Shown: positions 51,503 to 60,258, numbered from the stretch's first letter. The stretch is DNA of 64,000 nt from AC-49 sp963817035 (GCA_963817035.1 CAWFMM010000003.1:62001-126000), one strand, 5' to 3'. Translations and numbers: made by a program. The notes: generated by a model not told the origin, from the letters alone.

Positions 51503-52849
51503 CTACGCCCCCGGTCCGCGGTGCGCGGCGAGCGCGCGGTCGACCATCTCGCCGGCCACACCGAGGTAGCCACCCGGCGTCAGCGCAGCGGCGACGCCGT
51601 CGGCGCCGAGCGCGTCGGCGACCAGGGGCTGGGCGAGCAGCGCGGCGCTCAGCGTCACGTCGCCTTCCATCACGCGCGCCACCGCGCCGTTGACGATCTC
51701 TCTCGCCGTGACGAGCCCAACGTGGTCGGCGAGCCGCGTCACCACACTCTCGGTCAGCAGCAGCTCGCCGGCGGCCTCGACGTTGGCGGTCATCCGCGCC
51801 GGATCGACCTCGAGGTTCTCGACCATCTCGCGCACCCACGCGACCTGGGCGCCGACCAGCCGCAACAGCTCCGACAGCGTCTGCGACTCGGCCTGCCATG
51901 CCCCAGCCGAGCGTTCGTGTTCCTGGGTCATGCTCTGCAGGACGGTGGCGACAAGGCCGGGGACGCGAGTCGCGCAGGCGGTGGCAACGACCGAGGCAAC
52001 CGGGTTGCGTTTTTGGGGCATCGCGGTGGATGTCCCGTGGCCCGCGCCGCCGCCCTCGCGCACCTCGCCGACCTCGCCCTGAGCAAGCAGCGCGACGTCG
52101 TAGGCGATCTTGGAGAGGATCCCAGCGAGGGCGCCGAGCGCGCCGGCCAGCGCCGCGGGCCGGGCGCGGATCGTGTGCCACGGCAGCGTCGGCTCGGGAA
52201 GGCCCAGATCAGATGCGAGGTCTGTGGCGATTGCGGGGCCGACCGTGCCGTAGGCGGCGAGCGTGCCGACCGCGCCGCCGAGCTGCAGCGCGAGATCGTG
52301 TTCGCGCACGGCGCGCAGCGCCGCCGCGGTCTCGTCGATGCCGACCATCCAGCCCGCCGCGCGCAGCCCGAACGTGACCGGCAGCGCCGGCTGCAGGAGC
52401 GTGCGGCCGACCATGACCGTGTCGCGGTGCTCGGCCGCGAGCTTCGCGCACGCGTCGGCCGTCGCGGCCGCGTCGGCCAGAATCGGCTCCAGCGCTCGGC
52501 GCGCGACGAGCATCGCCGCGGTGTCCAGGATGTCCTGGGTCGTCGCGCCGCGGTGCACGTAGGTCGCGAAGTCCTCGCCGACGAGCTCGCGCAGCATCCG
52601 CACGATCGCAAACACCGGCGTGCCGGCCTGACCCGCCTCGCGGCCGATCGCGGGGATGTCGAAGTCCTCGGCGCGCGCGGCGGCGGTGATCTCCTCAGCC
52701 GCTTCGGGCGGGCACATGCCGTGCCTCGCGCAGGCCCGCGCGAGCGCGGCCTCGACGTCGAGCATCGCCTGAAGCCACGCGCGATCGTCGACCTCGGCGG
52801 CCGCCCCACCACGCGCGAAGAGCTCGGTGAACAGACCCTCAGAGGGCAA
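51503..52849 (-). CDS. pcaB: 3-carboxy-cis,cis-muconate cycloisomerase (448 aa)
   Basis: Fumarase/aspartase-superfamily lactonising enzyme. WLQAMLDVEAALARACARHG near the start, TTQDILDTAAMLV and the signature loop GTSTAMPQKRNPVASVVATA are diagnostic of PcaB. The likely start is TTG 52849 (LPSEGLFTELFARG), with a GGAG 8-12 nt upstream, overlapping pcaG by 11 nt; a GTG at 52900 is possible but would add an unusual Arg-rich tail. Confidence 0.94.
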   Translation of the reverse strand: MPSEGLFTELFARGGAAAEVDDRAWLQAMLDVEAALARACARHGMCPPEAAEEITAAARAEDFDIPAIGREAGQAGTPVFAIVRMLRELVGEDFATYVHRGATTQDILDTAAMLVARRALEPILADAAATADACAKLAAEHRDTVMVGRTLLQPALPVTFGLRAAGWMVGIDETAAALRAVREHDLALQLGGAVGTLAAYGTVGPAIATDLASDLGLPEPTLPWHTIRARPAALAGALGALAGILSKIAYDVALLAQGEVGEVREGGGAGHGTSTAMPQKRNPVASVVATACATRVPGLVATVLQSMTQEHERSAGAWQAESQTLSELLRLVGAQVAWVREMVENLEVDPARMTANVEAAGELLLTESVVTRLADHVGLVTAREIVNGAVARVMEGDVTLSAALLAQPLVADALGADGVAAALTPGGYLGVAGEMVDRALAAHRGPGA

Positions 52850-53402
52850 AGAAGACGGTCTCCGCCGGACCCTGGAGGTGGATGTCAAGCCGGTAGCCAC
52901 CGCCGTTGACCGGCTGGGCGAGCAGCGTCTCGCGGCGGTCGGGCGCCAGCGCGCTGAGCACCGGGTCGCCGGCGTTCAGCGCCTCCTCGTCGGCGAAGTA
53001 GATCCGCGTGACGACGCGGTCGAGCAGCCCGCGGGCGAAGATCGACACGAGCAGGTGCGGCGCCTGCAACACACCATCGGCGGCGGGGACCTGACCGGGC
53101 ATCACGGTGACGATCTCATACCGCGCGTCAGCGTCGACGCACGCGCGCGCGAAACCACGAAACGCGTCCCACTCCACGGCGCCGCGCGGGTCGTCGGGAT
53201 GGTCGAAGCGCCCATCGGGGTCGGCCTGCCAGCTCTCGACGATCGCGTCGGAGACGGGGTCGCCCGCACCATCGAGGACATACCCGGAGACCGTGAACGC
53301 GTCGCCGGGCACAGCGCCCTCGAACGTCGACGCCGAATCCCATGGCAGGCCGATCGCCCAGAACGGCCCGACGGTCTGCGACGGCGTCTCCCCGGGGCTC
53401 AA
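52839..53402 (-). CDS. pcaG: Protocatechuate 3,4-dioxygenase alpha subunit (187 aa)
   Basis: Partner of PcaH in the intradiol ring-cleaving enzyme. TPSQTVGPFWAIGLPW is the alpha-subunit N-terminal motif; DAIVESWQADPDGRF and APHLLVSIFARGLLDRVVTR follow. The iron-ligand Tyr/His set of the beta subunit is absent, as expected. Start is TTG 53402, whose last bases overlap the pcaH stop (TTGA). Confidence 0.93.
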   Translation of the reverse strand: MSPGETPSQTVGPFWAIGLPWDSASTFEGAVPGDAFTVSGYVLDGAGDPVSDAIVESWQADPDGRFDHPDDPRGAVEWDAFRGFARACVDADARYEIVTVMPGQVPAADGVLQAPHLLVSIFARGLLDRVVTRIYFADEEALNAGDPVLSALAPDRRETLLAQPVNGGGYRLDIHLQGPAETVFFAL

Positions 53403-54112
53403 TGCTCTTCCTCGAACGGTGTCTGCCCACGGCCACTGAGGACGATGTCGAACTCGTAGGCGAGCGCCCAGTCGGGCACCGTCGTCTCGATGTCGAAGCG
53501 CGAGACCATCCTCTGGCGCGCCTGTTCGTCGCGGACCGAGTTGAAGATCGGGTCGTACTGAAAGAGCGGGTCGCCGGGGAAGTACATCTGGGTGACGAGC
53601 CGCTGGGGGAACGCGCGGCCGAGCAGCGAGAAGTGGATGTGCTGCGGGCGCCAGGCGTTGTGGTGGTTGCCCCACGGGTAGGCGCCGGGCTTGATCGTGA
53701 TGAAGTGGTAACGCCCGTCGGCGTCGGTCTCGCAGCGTCCGGCGCCGGTGAAGTTCGGGTCCAGCGGCGCGGGGTGCTGGTCGTCCTGGTGCAGGTAGCG
53801 CCCCGCCGCGTTGGCCTGCCAGACCTCGACGAGCGCATCGCGGATCGGCCCGCCGTCGGCGTCGAGCAGGCGGCCGCTCACCGTGATCCGCTCGCCCAGC
53901 GGCAGGCCCTGGTGCTGGCGCGTGAGGTCGTGGTCGAGCTCGCCGATCGGCGCCCAACCGTGGAGCGGGCCGGTGATCTCGCCGACGCCCTGGCGGAGCT
54001 TGACCAGCGGCTGCTTGGGCGCCCGCAGCGCCGTCGAGCGGTAGCCCTCGTCGTCGAGAGGAGGGTCGACCCCGGGGGCGCGGGTGTAGGGGGCTGGACC
54101 GTGTGTCGCCAT
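53399..54112 (-). CDS. pcaH: Protocatechuate 3,4-dioxygenase beta subunit (237 aa)
   Basis: Catalytic subunit that inserts O2 across C3-C4 of protocatechuate to give 3-carboxy-cis,cis-muconate. The four iron ligands are visible: Tyr106 (GRYLHQDDQ), Tyr145 (KPGAYPWGN), His158 and His160 (RPQHIHFSL). DALVEVWQANAAGRY is the intradiol signature. It is 6 nt downstream of pcaF and overlaps pcaG by 4 nt. Confidence 0.96.
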   Translation of the reverse strand: MATHGPAPYTRAPGVDPPLDDEGYRSTALRAPKQPLVKLRQGVGEITGPLHGWAPIGELDHDLTRQHQGLPLGERITVSGRLLDADGGPIRDALVEVWQANAAGRYLHQDDQHPAPLDPNFTGAGRCETDADGRYHFITIKPGAYPWGNHHNAWRPQHIHFSLLGRAFPQRLVTQMYFPGDPLFQYDPIFNSVRDEQARQRMVSRFDIETTVPDWALAYEFDIVLSGRGQTPFEEEH

Positions 54113-54118
54113 ATCGGG

Positions 54119-55297
54119 TTATGCCTCCAGGATCACGGCGAGTCCCTGGCCCACGCCGATGCAGATCGTCGCCATGCCGTAACCCCCGCCCTTGCGCTTG
54201 AGGTCGTGGGCGAGCGCGCCGAGGATGCGCACGCCCGAGCAGCCGAGCGGGTGCCCGATGGCGATCGCGCCACCGTTGGGGTTGAGGATGTCGGGATCGA
54301 GATCGGGCCAGTTGGCGACGCAGGCCAGCGTCTGCGACGCGAACGCCTCGTTGAGCTCGACGGCCTTCAGGTCGCCCCAGCTGATGCCCGCGCGAGCGAG
54401 CGCCGTGTTGGCCGCCTCGACCGGGCCGATGCCGAAGACGTCGGGATCGACGCCGTGCGCCGCGCGCGACACGATCCGCGCCAGCGGCTCGACGCCGAGC
54501 TTGGAGGCCATCTCCTCGGTCCCGATCAGTGCCGCTCCGGCACCGTCGTTGAGCGGCGAGGAGTTGCCCGCGGTGACGGAGCCGCCGGTGCGGAAGACCG
54601 GGCGCAGCTTTGTCAGGCCCTCGATCGTCGTGTCCGGGCGGATCGACTCGTCGCGCGTGACGTCGGTCCCCGGGACGGCGACGATCTGCGCGTCGTAGAT
54701 CCCCTCGTCCCACGCCCGCTGCGCGTTGCGGTGGCTGCGCAGAGCGAACTCGTCCTGTGCCTCGCGGGAGATCGAGAACCTGTCGGCCAGGAGCTCGGCG
54801 CTCTCGCCCAGCGAAATCGTCCACTTCTCCGGCATCTCGGGGTTGACCATCCGCCAGCCGAGCGTCGTCGAGTGCATCGTCTCGTGGCCACGGGCGTGGC
54901 CACGCTCGGGCTTGAGCACGACCCACGGCGCGCGCGACATCGACTCGACGCCGCCCGCGACGATGAGATCCGCGTCGCCGGTCTCGATGGCGCGGCTCGC
55001 CTGGATCGCGGCCTCCAGCCCCGAGCCGCACAGCCGGTTGACCGTCGCTCCGGGGATCGACGTCGGCAGCCCGGCGAGCAGCACGGCCATCCGCGCGACG
55101 TCGCGGTTGTCCTCGCCCGCGGCGTTGGCGTCGCCGTAGATGACGTCGTCGATCTGTGCCGGGTCGAGGTTCGGGGAGCGCTCGACGATCGCCTTGAGCA
55201 CGAGCCCGGCGAGGTCGTCCGGGCGTACGCCGGCCAGGCCACCGCCGTGGCGGCCGATCGGAGTGCGGACGGCGTCCAGGACGTAGGCGGCGGTCAT
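54119..55297 (-). CDS. pcaF: 3-oxoadipyl-CoA thiolase (392 aa)
   Basis: Cleaves 3-oxoadipyl-CoA with CoA to succinyl-CoA and acetyl-CoA. Nucleophile Cys90 is in VNRLCGSGLEAAIQASRAI; the C-terminal NPNGGAIAIGHPLGCSGVRI with His and YGMATICIGVGQGLAVILEA with the second Cys complete the thiolase site. Context, between pcaJ and pcaH, supports the oxoadipyl substrate over generic acetyl-CoA acetyltransferase. 4-nt overlap with pcaJ. Confidence 0.94.
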   Translation of the reverse strand: MTAAYVLDAVRTPIGRHGGGLAGVRPDDLAGLVLKAIVERSPNLDPAQIDDVIYGDANAAGEDNRDVARMAVLLAGLPTSIPGATVNRLCGSGLEAAIQASRAIETGDADLIVAGGVESMSRAPWVVLKPERGHARGHETMHSTTLGWRMVNPEMPEKWTISLGESAELLADRFSISREAQDEFALRSHRNAQRAWDEGIYDAQIVAVPGTDVTRDESIRPDTTIEGLTKLRPVFRTGGSVTAGNSSPLNDGAGAALIGTEEMASKLGVEPLARIVSRAAHGVDPDVFGIGPVEAANTALARAGISWGDLKAVELNEAFASQTLACVANWPDLDPDILNPNGGAIAIGHPLGCSGVRILGALAHDLKRKGGGYGMATICIGVGQGLAVILEA

Positions 55298-56046
55298 CGG
55301 CTCAGGAGCTCCCTCAGGGCAGCCAGGTGTTCGTCGGTCGGCGGCTCGGTCGTCCGCAGGTCGTCGGCGATGCGCAGCGCCCAGCCGGTCGCCTCGCGCA
55401 CCTGGTCCGGCTCGACGCCCGGATGGATCTCGGTCAGGACGAGCTCGCAGGTCTCCGGGTCGGGCTCGAGGACGCCGAGATCGGTGATGACGGCGCTCGG
55501 GCCCTTGCCGCGGAAGCCGAGCTTCTCGCGGGAGCCGGGGCCGTCGCCGAAGCCGACGGTCGTACGGAAGTCGAGCTGCTCGACGAACGTACGCGTGCCA
55601 TGCGGGGCGACGACGACGACCTCGCCGCAGCTCGCCGCGATCTCGGGCGCGCCGCCGGCGCCGGGCAGCCGCGTCCTGGGGCGGTCGTAGTCGCCGATGA
55701 CCGTCGAGTTGAGGTTGCAGAAGCGATCGACCTGGGCCGCGCCGAGGAACGCGACGTCGATCCGGCCGGGCTGAATCCAGTAGTTGAACATCTCGGGAAC
55801 GGAGACGACGACGTCGGCGGTCTCGGCCAGCTCGCCGTCGCCGATCGACAGCGGGACGTGAAACGGCTTGGCCCCGATCGTCCCCGACTCGTAGACGAGC
55901 ACGAGCTTGGGGTTGACGACCATCCGCGCGAGCAGCGCCGCAGTCGACGGGCGCCCGACGCCGATGAACACGACCTTCGCGTCGAGCAGCCGGCGCGCCG
56001 CGACGATCGTCTGAACCTCGTCGGTCGTCGCGGTCAGCGTGCTCAC
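55294..56046 (-). CDS. pcaJ: 3-oxoadipate CoA-transferase subunit B (250 aa)
   Basis: With PcaI, transfers CoA from succinyl-CoA to 3-oxoadipate. VVFIGVGRPSTAALLARMVV and VYESGTIGAKPFHVPLSIGD, the latter containing the conserved ESG with the Glu that forms the acyl-CoA intermediate, identify the beta subunit. GTG 56046 overlaps the pcaI stop. Confidence 0.9.
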   Translation of the reverse strand: MSTLTATTDEVQTIVAARRLLDAKVVFIGVGRPSTAALLARMVVNPKLVLVYESGTIGAKPFHVPLSIGDGELAETADVVVSVPEMFNYWIQPGRIDVAFLGAAQVDRFCNLNSTVIGDYDRPRTRLPGAGGAPEIAASCGEVVVVAPHGTRTFVEQLDFRTTVGFGDGPGSREKLGFRGKGPSAVITDLGVLEPDPETCELVLTEIHPGVEPDQVREATGWALRIADDLRTTEPPTDEHLAALRELLSR

Positions 56047-56840
56047 AGGACGTTCTCCTCCATCCACGCGGTGAAGTGGTCGCGGTCGCGCGAGAGCCCG
56101 TCCCAGAAGCGGTAGAAGTCGTTGTCGCGCTCGGTCATTCCCAGACTGTAGGACGGCAGCGACCCGCGCGGGGCCTCGGCGACCGCGGTGATGACCCAGC
56201 CGGGGATGACGATGCCGCCCGGGCGGGGCTCGAGCTCGTCGACGATCTGCTCGACGGTGACCAGCGAGCGCTGCGCGGCGAGGACCGCCTCCTTCTGCAC
56301 GCCGGGGATCCCCCACAGCTGGACGTTGCCGTCGCGGTCGGCCTCCTGGGCGTGGACGATCGTCACGTCCGGGTTCAGCGCGGGAACTGCGGTCAGCTCC
56401 TCGTTTGTGAACGGGCAGGTGACCGACTTGACGTTCGTGTGCTCGGTGAGATCGGTCCCGACATAGCCGCGCATGATCGCCATCGGCATCGCCGACGCGC
56501 CCGCGGCGTAGCGGTTGGCCATGCCGGCGTGGCTGTGTTCCTCGACCTCGACCGCGTGCGGCCAGTCGTGCTCGATCGCGTCGCGGAAGCGGTGCAGCGA
56601 ACCGACTCCCGGATTTCCGCCGTAGGAGAAGACCAGGCGACGGGCGGCGCCGACGCCGACCATCTGGTCGTAGAGGAGGTCCGGCGTCATCCGGATCAGC
56701 TCGAGGTCGCGGCGGCGCTGGCGCAGGATCTCGTGGCCGGCCGCGAACGGGATCAGGTGGGTGAACCCCTCGAGCGCGACGCTGTCGCCGTCGTGGACGA
56801 GCTCGGTGATCGCGTCAGGGAGGGAGAGCAGCTCAGCCAT
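56043..56840 (-). CDS. pcaI: 3-oxoadipate CoA-transferase subunit A (265 aa)
   Basis: Alpha subunit of the CoA-transferase. VHDGDSVALEGFTHLIPFAA and GGNPGVGSLHRFRDAIEHDW are family segments; the C-terminal half includes GNVQLWGIPGVQKEAVLAAQ. ATG 56840 (MAELLSLPDAITELV) is preferred; the frame also runs from a GTG at 56870. First gene of the nine-gene operon pcaI-J-F-H-G-B-D-C-R, divergent from pobA across about 77 nt. Confidence 0.9.
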   Translation of the reverse strand: MAELLSLPDAITELVHDGDSVALEGFTHLIPFAAGHEILRQRRRDLELIRMTPDLLYDQMVGVGAARRLVFSYGGNPGVGSLHRFRDAIEHDWPHAVEVEEHSHAGMANRYAAGASAMPMAIMRGYVGTDLTEHTNVKSVTCPFTNEELTAVPALNPDVTIVHAQEADRDGNVQLWGIPGVQKEAVLAAQRSLVTVEQIVDELEPRPGGIVIPGWVITAVAEAPRGSLPSYSLGMTERDNDFYRFWDGLSRDRDHFTAWMEENVL

Positions 56841-56862
56841 GGTGACCCCGGCGGTGTTCGCT

Positions 56863-56891
56863 ATGCGCACACAACGTTACTGTGCGCACAG
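56863..56891. promoter_or_regulatory. Candidate IclR/PcaR operator between pcaI and pobA
   Basis: TGCGCACA occurs at 56864-56871 and again at 56883-56890, 19 bp apart, about two helical turns. The second lies in a perfect 12-nt palindrome, CTGTGCGCACAG (56880-56891). The position between divergent pca and pob genes, with an IclR-family gene at the end of the operon, makes this the natural binding site. It overlaps the expected -35 region of pobA. Confidence 0.55.
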
Positions 56892-56902
56892 CTTAGCGTC
56901 GC

Positions 56903-56908
56903 TAGGAT
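56903..56908 (+). promoter_or_regulatory. Candidate -10 box (TAGGAT) of pobA
   Basis: TAGGAT, 9 nt before the pobA ATG. With a -35 region near 56881-56886 (TGTGCG, 16-nt spacer) the palindrome at 56880-56891 would overlap it. The leader would be at most a few bases long. Confidence 0.4.
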
Positions 56909-56917
56909 CGCCGGGAC

Positions 56918-58087
56918 ATGCGCACCCAGGTCGCGATCGTCGGGGCCGGTCCATCCGGGCTCCTGCTCGCCCACCTGCTCCACCTTCAGGGCATCGAGTC
57001 GATCGTGCTCGAGGACCGCAGCCGCGAGTACATCGAGGGGCGCGTGCGCGCCGGGCTGCTCGAACAGGGGACCGTCGACCTGCTCACCGAGGCGGGCCTC
57101 GCCGATCGCCTACACCGCGAAGGCCTTGTCCACCACGGCATCGAGCTGCGCTACGACGGCGAGAGCCACCGCATCCCGATCACCGATCTCACCGGGCGCA
57201 ACGTGACGATCTACGGCCAGCAGGAGCTCGTCAAGGACCTCGTCGCCGCGCGGCTGGCCTACGGCGGGGCGCTCGAGTTCGAGGTCTCAGACGTGGCCGT
57301 CCACGACATCGCCTCGGACCGCCCGCGGGTCACCTACACGACGACGGGCGGCGCTGCGGAGTCGATCGAGTGCGACTACATCGCCGGCTGCGACGGCTTC
57401 CACGGCGTCTGCCGCCCGTCGATCCCCGGCGGCGTGCTGCGCGAGTACGAGCACGCGTACCCGTTCGGCTGGCTCGGGATCCTCGCGCACGTGAAGCCGT
57501 CGTCCGACGAGCTCGTCTACGCGCGCCACGAGCGCGGCTTCTCGCTGCTGACGATGCGCTCCAACGAAGTCACGCGGCTGTATCTCCAGGTCCCGATCAC
57601 CGAGAAGATCGAGAACTGGTCCGACGATCGCATCTGGGCCGAGCTCCATGTACGGCTGGCCAGCGAGGGCTGGACGCTCGACGAGGGGCCGATCTTCGAC
57701 AAGGCGATCGCGGCGATCCGCTCGTTTGTCGTCGAGCCGATGCAGTATGGGCGTCTGTTCCTGGCCGGCGATGCCGCGCACATCGTCCCGCCGACCGGGG
57801 CCAAGGGGTTGAACCTCGCCGTCCACGACATCCACCGCCTGTCGCGCGCGCTCGTCGAGCACTACGGCTCAGGGTCCGACGAGCTGTTGCATGGCTATAC
57901 ACAGGCGTGCCTTGCGCGCGTGTGGCGCACCCAGGACTTCTCGACCCACATGACGACGCTGCTGCACCGCCTCGACACCGACCCGTTCGCGATCCAACTG
58001 CAGACCGCGCGCCTGCGCTACGCGTGGACCTCGGAGGCCGCAGCGCGCAGCCTGGCCGAGAACTACGCCGGCTTACCGTACGACTGA
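56918..58087 (+). CDS. pobA: 4-hydroxybenzoate 3-monooxygenase (389 aa)
   Basis: FAD monooxygenase converting 4-hydroxybenzoate to protocatechuate with NAD(P)H and O2. RTQVAIVGAGPSGLLLAHLL is the FAD GxGxxG motif; IEGRVRAGLLEQGTVDLLTE is the PHBH-specific segment; CDYIAGCDGFHGVCR contains the DG motif, and FLAGDAAHIVPPTGAKGLNL the GD/P motif. Length equals Pseudomonas PobA. It feeds the divergent pca operon. Its end overlaps the convergent O-methyltransferase gene by 25 nt. Confidence 0.96.
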   Translation: MRTQVAIVGAGPSGLLLAHLLHLQGIESIVLEDRSREYIEGRVRAGLLEQGTVDLLTEAGLADRLHREGLVHHGIELRYDGESHRIPITDLTGRNVTIYGQQELVKDLVAARLAYGGALEFEVSDVAVHDIASDRPRVTYTTTGGAAESIECDYIAGCDGFHGVCRPSIPGGVLREYEHAYPFGWLGILAHVKPSSDELVYARHERGFSLLTMRSNEVTRLYLQVPITEKIENWSDDRIWAELHVRLASEGWTLDEGPIFDKAIAAIRSFVVEPMQYGRLFLAGDAAHIVPPTGAKGLNLAVHDIHRLSRALVEHYGSGSDELLHGYTQACLARVWRTQDFSTHMTTLLHRLDTDPFAIQLQTARLRYAWTSEAAARSLAENYAGLPYD

Positions 58088-58722
58088 TCACGCCGGACGA
58101 CGAGCAGCCCGTCGCCGACGCTGAGCACGGTGTTGATCGTGCGCGTGTCGGCTTGGACGTGATCGTTGAACGCGGCGATCGCCAGGGCGTCCTCGTCGTC
58201 GGGACGCGGCTCGATGACCTCGCCGCGCCAGAGCACGTTGTCGGCGACGATCGCGCCGCGCGCCGAGAGCTTGGGCAGGACCGCCTCGTAGTAGTGGACG
58301 TAGTCGCGCTTCCACGCGTCGAGGTAGACGACGTCGAACGGACCGGGCAGCTCGGCGATCACCTCGCGCGCGTCGCCCTTGATCAGGTCGATGCGGTCGG
58401 CGTACGGGCTCGCCTCGAAGTTCCTGCGCGCCAGCGCGGCCGAGTCGCCGTTGTATTCGATCGTGATCACGCGACCGCCGGGCGGCAGAGCCGCCGCCAT
58501 GGCGAGCGCGCCGAAGCCGGTGAAGGTCCCGACCTCGAGGACGGTCTGGGCCTCCGTCGCGGCGACGAGCACTTGCAAGATTCGCGCCTCGGGAAGCCCG
58601 CTCATCATCATCGGGACGGGCGTATCGCGCACCGTCGCGGCGGCCACGCCTCCGAGATGGCCGTCAGGCGGCGTCGTGTGATCCAGGGCGTACCTGACGA
58701 CCTCATCGCGTACAAGGTCCAT
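58063..58722 (-). CDS. Class I SAM-dependent O-methyltransferase (219 aa)
   Basis: Catechol/caffeoyl-CoA-type O-methyltransferase. TVLEVGTFTGFGALAMAAAL is the SAM-binding motif I, VITIEYNGDSAALARRNFEA follows, and FDVVYLDAWKRDYVHYYEAV with IVADNVLWRGEV gives the metal-binding Asp/Asn set (LDAxK, ADN). Adjacent aromatic-degradation genes suggest a catechol-like substrate, but the convergent arrangement means regulation is separate. GGGGGG precedes the ATG. Confidence 0.9.
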   Translation of the reverse strand: MDLVRDEVVRYALDHTTPPDGHLGGVAAATVRDTPVPMMMSGLPEARILQVLVAATEAQTVLEVGTFTGFGALAMAAALPPGGRVITIEYNGDSAALARRNFEASPYADRIDLIKGDAREVIAELPGPFDVVYLDAWKRDYVHYYEAVLPKLSARGAIVADNVLWRGEVIEPRPDDEDALAIAAFNDHVQADTRTINTVLSVGDGLLVVRRDQSYGKPA

Positions 58723-58778
58723 CAGCGCCCCCCTGCCCGAGCGGCTAGCATCCGCGCAGCTTACTTTGCTGCCTAGGT

Positions 58779-59441
58779 ATGACTTCCTTCGTCGCCAACG
58801 ACCCGCGGGTCATCTCCGGAATGCGTGTCCAGCTCGCCGCGCGGCGAGCGCTGATGGAGGCCGGCGCGCACTCGTTCGGCTGGAAGATCGGCCTCGGCTC
58901 GACGGCCGCGATGGCGCAGCTCGGGACGACGGGGCCGCTGGTCGGCTTCCTGACCGACCGCTCCGTCGTGCCCGACGGCGGCTCGGTGGCGATCGGCGCG
59001 TGGGCGGCGCCGGGGCTCGAGTCCGAGCTCGCGGTGCGGGTCGGCGAGGGGATGGCGATCGACGCGATCGCGGCGGCGATCGAGCTCGTGGACCTTGGGC
59101 CGCACGACGACGTCGAGGCGGTCCTCGCGGCGAACATCTTCCAGCGCCACGTGGTGTTCGGCGAGCCGCAGCCGCCGTCGCCGATGCCTGGGCACAGCGC
59201 GGTCCTGCGGGACGGTGAGCTCATCGGTGAGACCGACGATCCGTTCGCGCTGCCCGGCGAGCCGGTCGCGCTCGTCGCCCACGTCGCCGCCTACCTCGAC
59301 GCGGTCGGCGCGTCGCTGCGCGCGGGAGAATGGATCATCACCGGCATGACGATGGCGCCCCCGTTCGCGGTGGCGCCGGGCCAGCTGCTCGAGCACCGGC
59401 TGGACCCGCTGGGCGCGGTGTCGGTGCGCCTGACGGCATAG
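58779..59441 (+). CDS. Fumarylacetoacetate hydrolase-superfamily / 2-keto-4-pentenoate hydratase-like protein (220 aa)
   Basis: SFGWKIGLGSTAAMAQLGTT, ESELAVRVGEGMAID and the C-terminal HVAAYLDAVGASLRAGEWII with TGMTMAPPFAVAPGQ follow the MhpD/2-hydroxypentadienoate hydratase order. The protein is shorter (220 aa) than MhpD (about 260). Its setting beside pca/pob suggests a role in aromatic breakdown, but no meta-cleavage dioxygenase is present, so substrate and reaction are unsettled. Confidence 0.75.
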   Translation: MTSFVANDPRVISGMRVQLAARRALMEAGAHSFGWKIGLGSTAAMAQLGTTGPLVGFLTDRSVVPDGGSVAIGAWAAPGLESELAVRVGEGMAIDAIAAAIELVDLGPHDDVEAVLAANIFQRHVVFGEPQPPSPMPGHSAVLRDGELIGETDDPFALPGEPVALVAHVAAYLDAVGASLRAGEWIITGMTMAPPFAVAPGQLLEHRLDPLGAVSVRLTA

Positions 59442-59490
59442 GGCGGATCCGGCGCTACGTTCACGGTCGAAGAGCGCTCGCTCTGCCGTC

Positions 59491-60258
59491 TCAATCCCCC
59501 GTCACGCGGTCGCGATCGGTGTAGATGTTGACGGAACCCGCGCGCGCGAAGCCGCCGAGCGTCATGCGCTGCTCGGCGGCGAGGCGGATCGCCAGCGAGC
59601 TTGGCGCCCCGACGCCGATGAGGATCGGCGCGCCAGCGACCGCGACCTTCTGCACGAGTTCGTAGGACAGGCGGCCGCTGACGCAGAGGATCGACTCACT
59701 CAACGGGACCAGGCCGTCGAGCAGCGCGCGCCCGATGACCTTGTCCATCGCGTTGTGGCGGCCAACGTCTTCACGGACGTAGACCAGCTCTCCGCTCGCG
59801 TCGAACAGGCCGGTGGCGTGGATGCCACCGGTCCGCGTGAAGGCGGGCTGGCGCAGGCGGTCGGGCAGAGCGGCGAGCAACGAACGATCGACGCGCGGAC
59901 CGTCGGCCGCCGGCGCGGCGAGCACCGCGATCTCCTCGAGCGCGCCCCGCGCGCACACGCCGCACGACGACGTCGTATAGAAGCGCCGGGCCGGCAACTC
60001 GCGGATCAGCGGCCCGCTGACCACGACGACATTGGCCGCCAGGTCGTCGGTCAGCCCGACGGCGCGCGGCCCATCGATCAGCCCCTCGCCGTGCAGGAAC
60101 CCGAGCGCCAGCTCCTCGTCGTGGCCGGGCGTGCGCATCGTCACCGCCATGGGCTCGGAGTCGACGCGTATCTCCAGCGGCTCCTCGACCGCGACCTCGT
60201 CGCGCTGGCCGTCGCGCACGACGACCTCGATCATGCGCGCCGCGAGGTCGTCGGTCAC
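59491..60258 (-). CDS. fdhD: Formate dehydrogenase accessory sulfurtransferase FdhD (255 aa)
   Basis: Delivers sulfur from cysteine desulfurase to the bis-MGD cofactor of formate dehydrogenase. YTTSSCGVCARGALEEIAVL holds the catalytic Cys pair; EDVGRHNAMDKVIGRALLDG is the second family motif. GTG 60258 overlaps the fdhA stop by 4 nt, the last gene of the operon seen here. Confidence 0.94.
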   Translation of the reverse strand: MTDDLAARMIEVVVRDGQRDEVAVEEPLEIRVDSEPMAVTMRTPGHDEELALGFLHGEGLIDGPRAVGLTDDLAANVVVVSGPLIRELPARRFYTTSSCGVCARGALEEIAVLAAPAADGPRVDRSLLAALPDRLRQPAFTRTGGIHATGLFDASGELVYVREDVGRHNAMDKVIGRALLDGLVPLSESILCVSGRLSYELVQKVAVAGAPILIGVGAPSSLAIRLAAEQRMTLGGFARAGSVNIYTDRDRVTGD

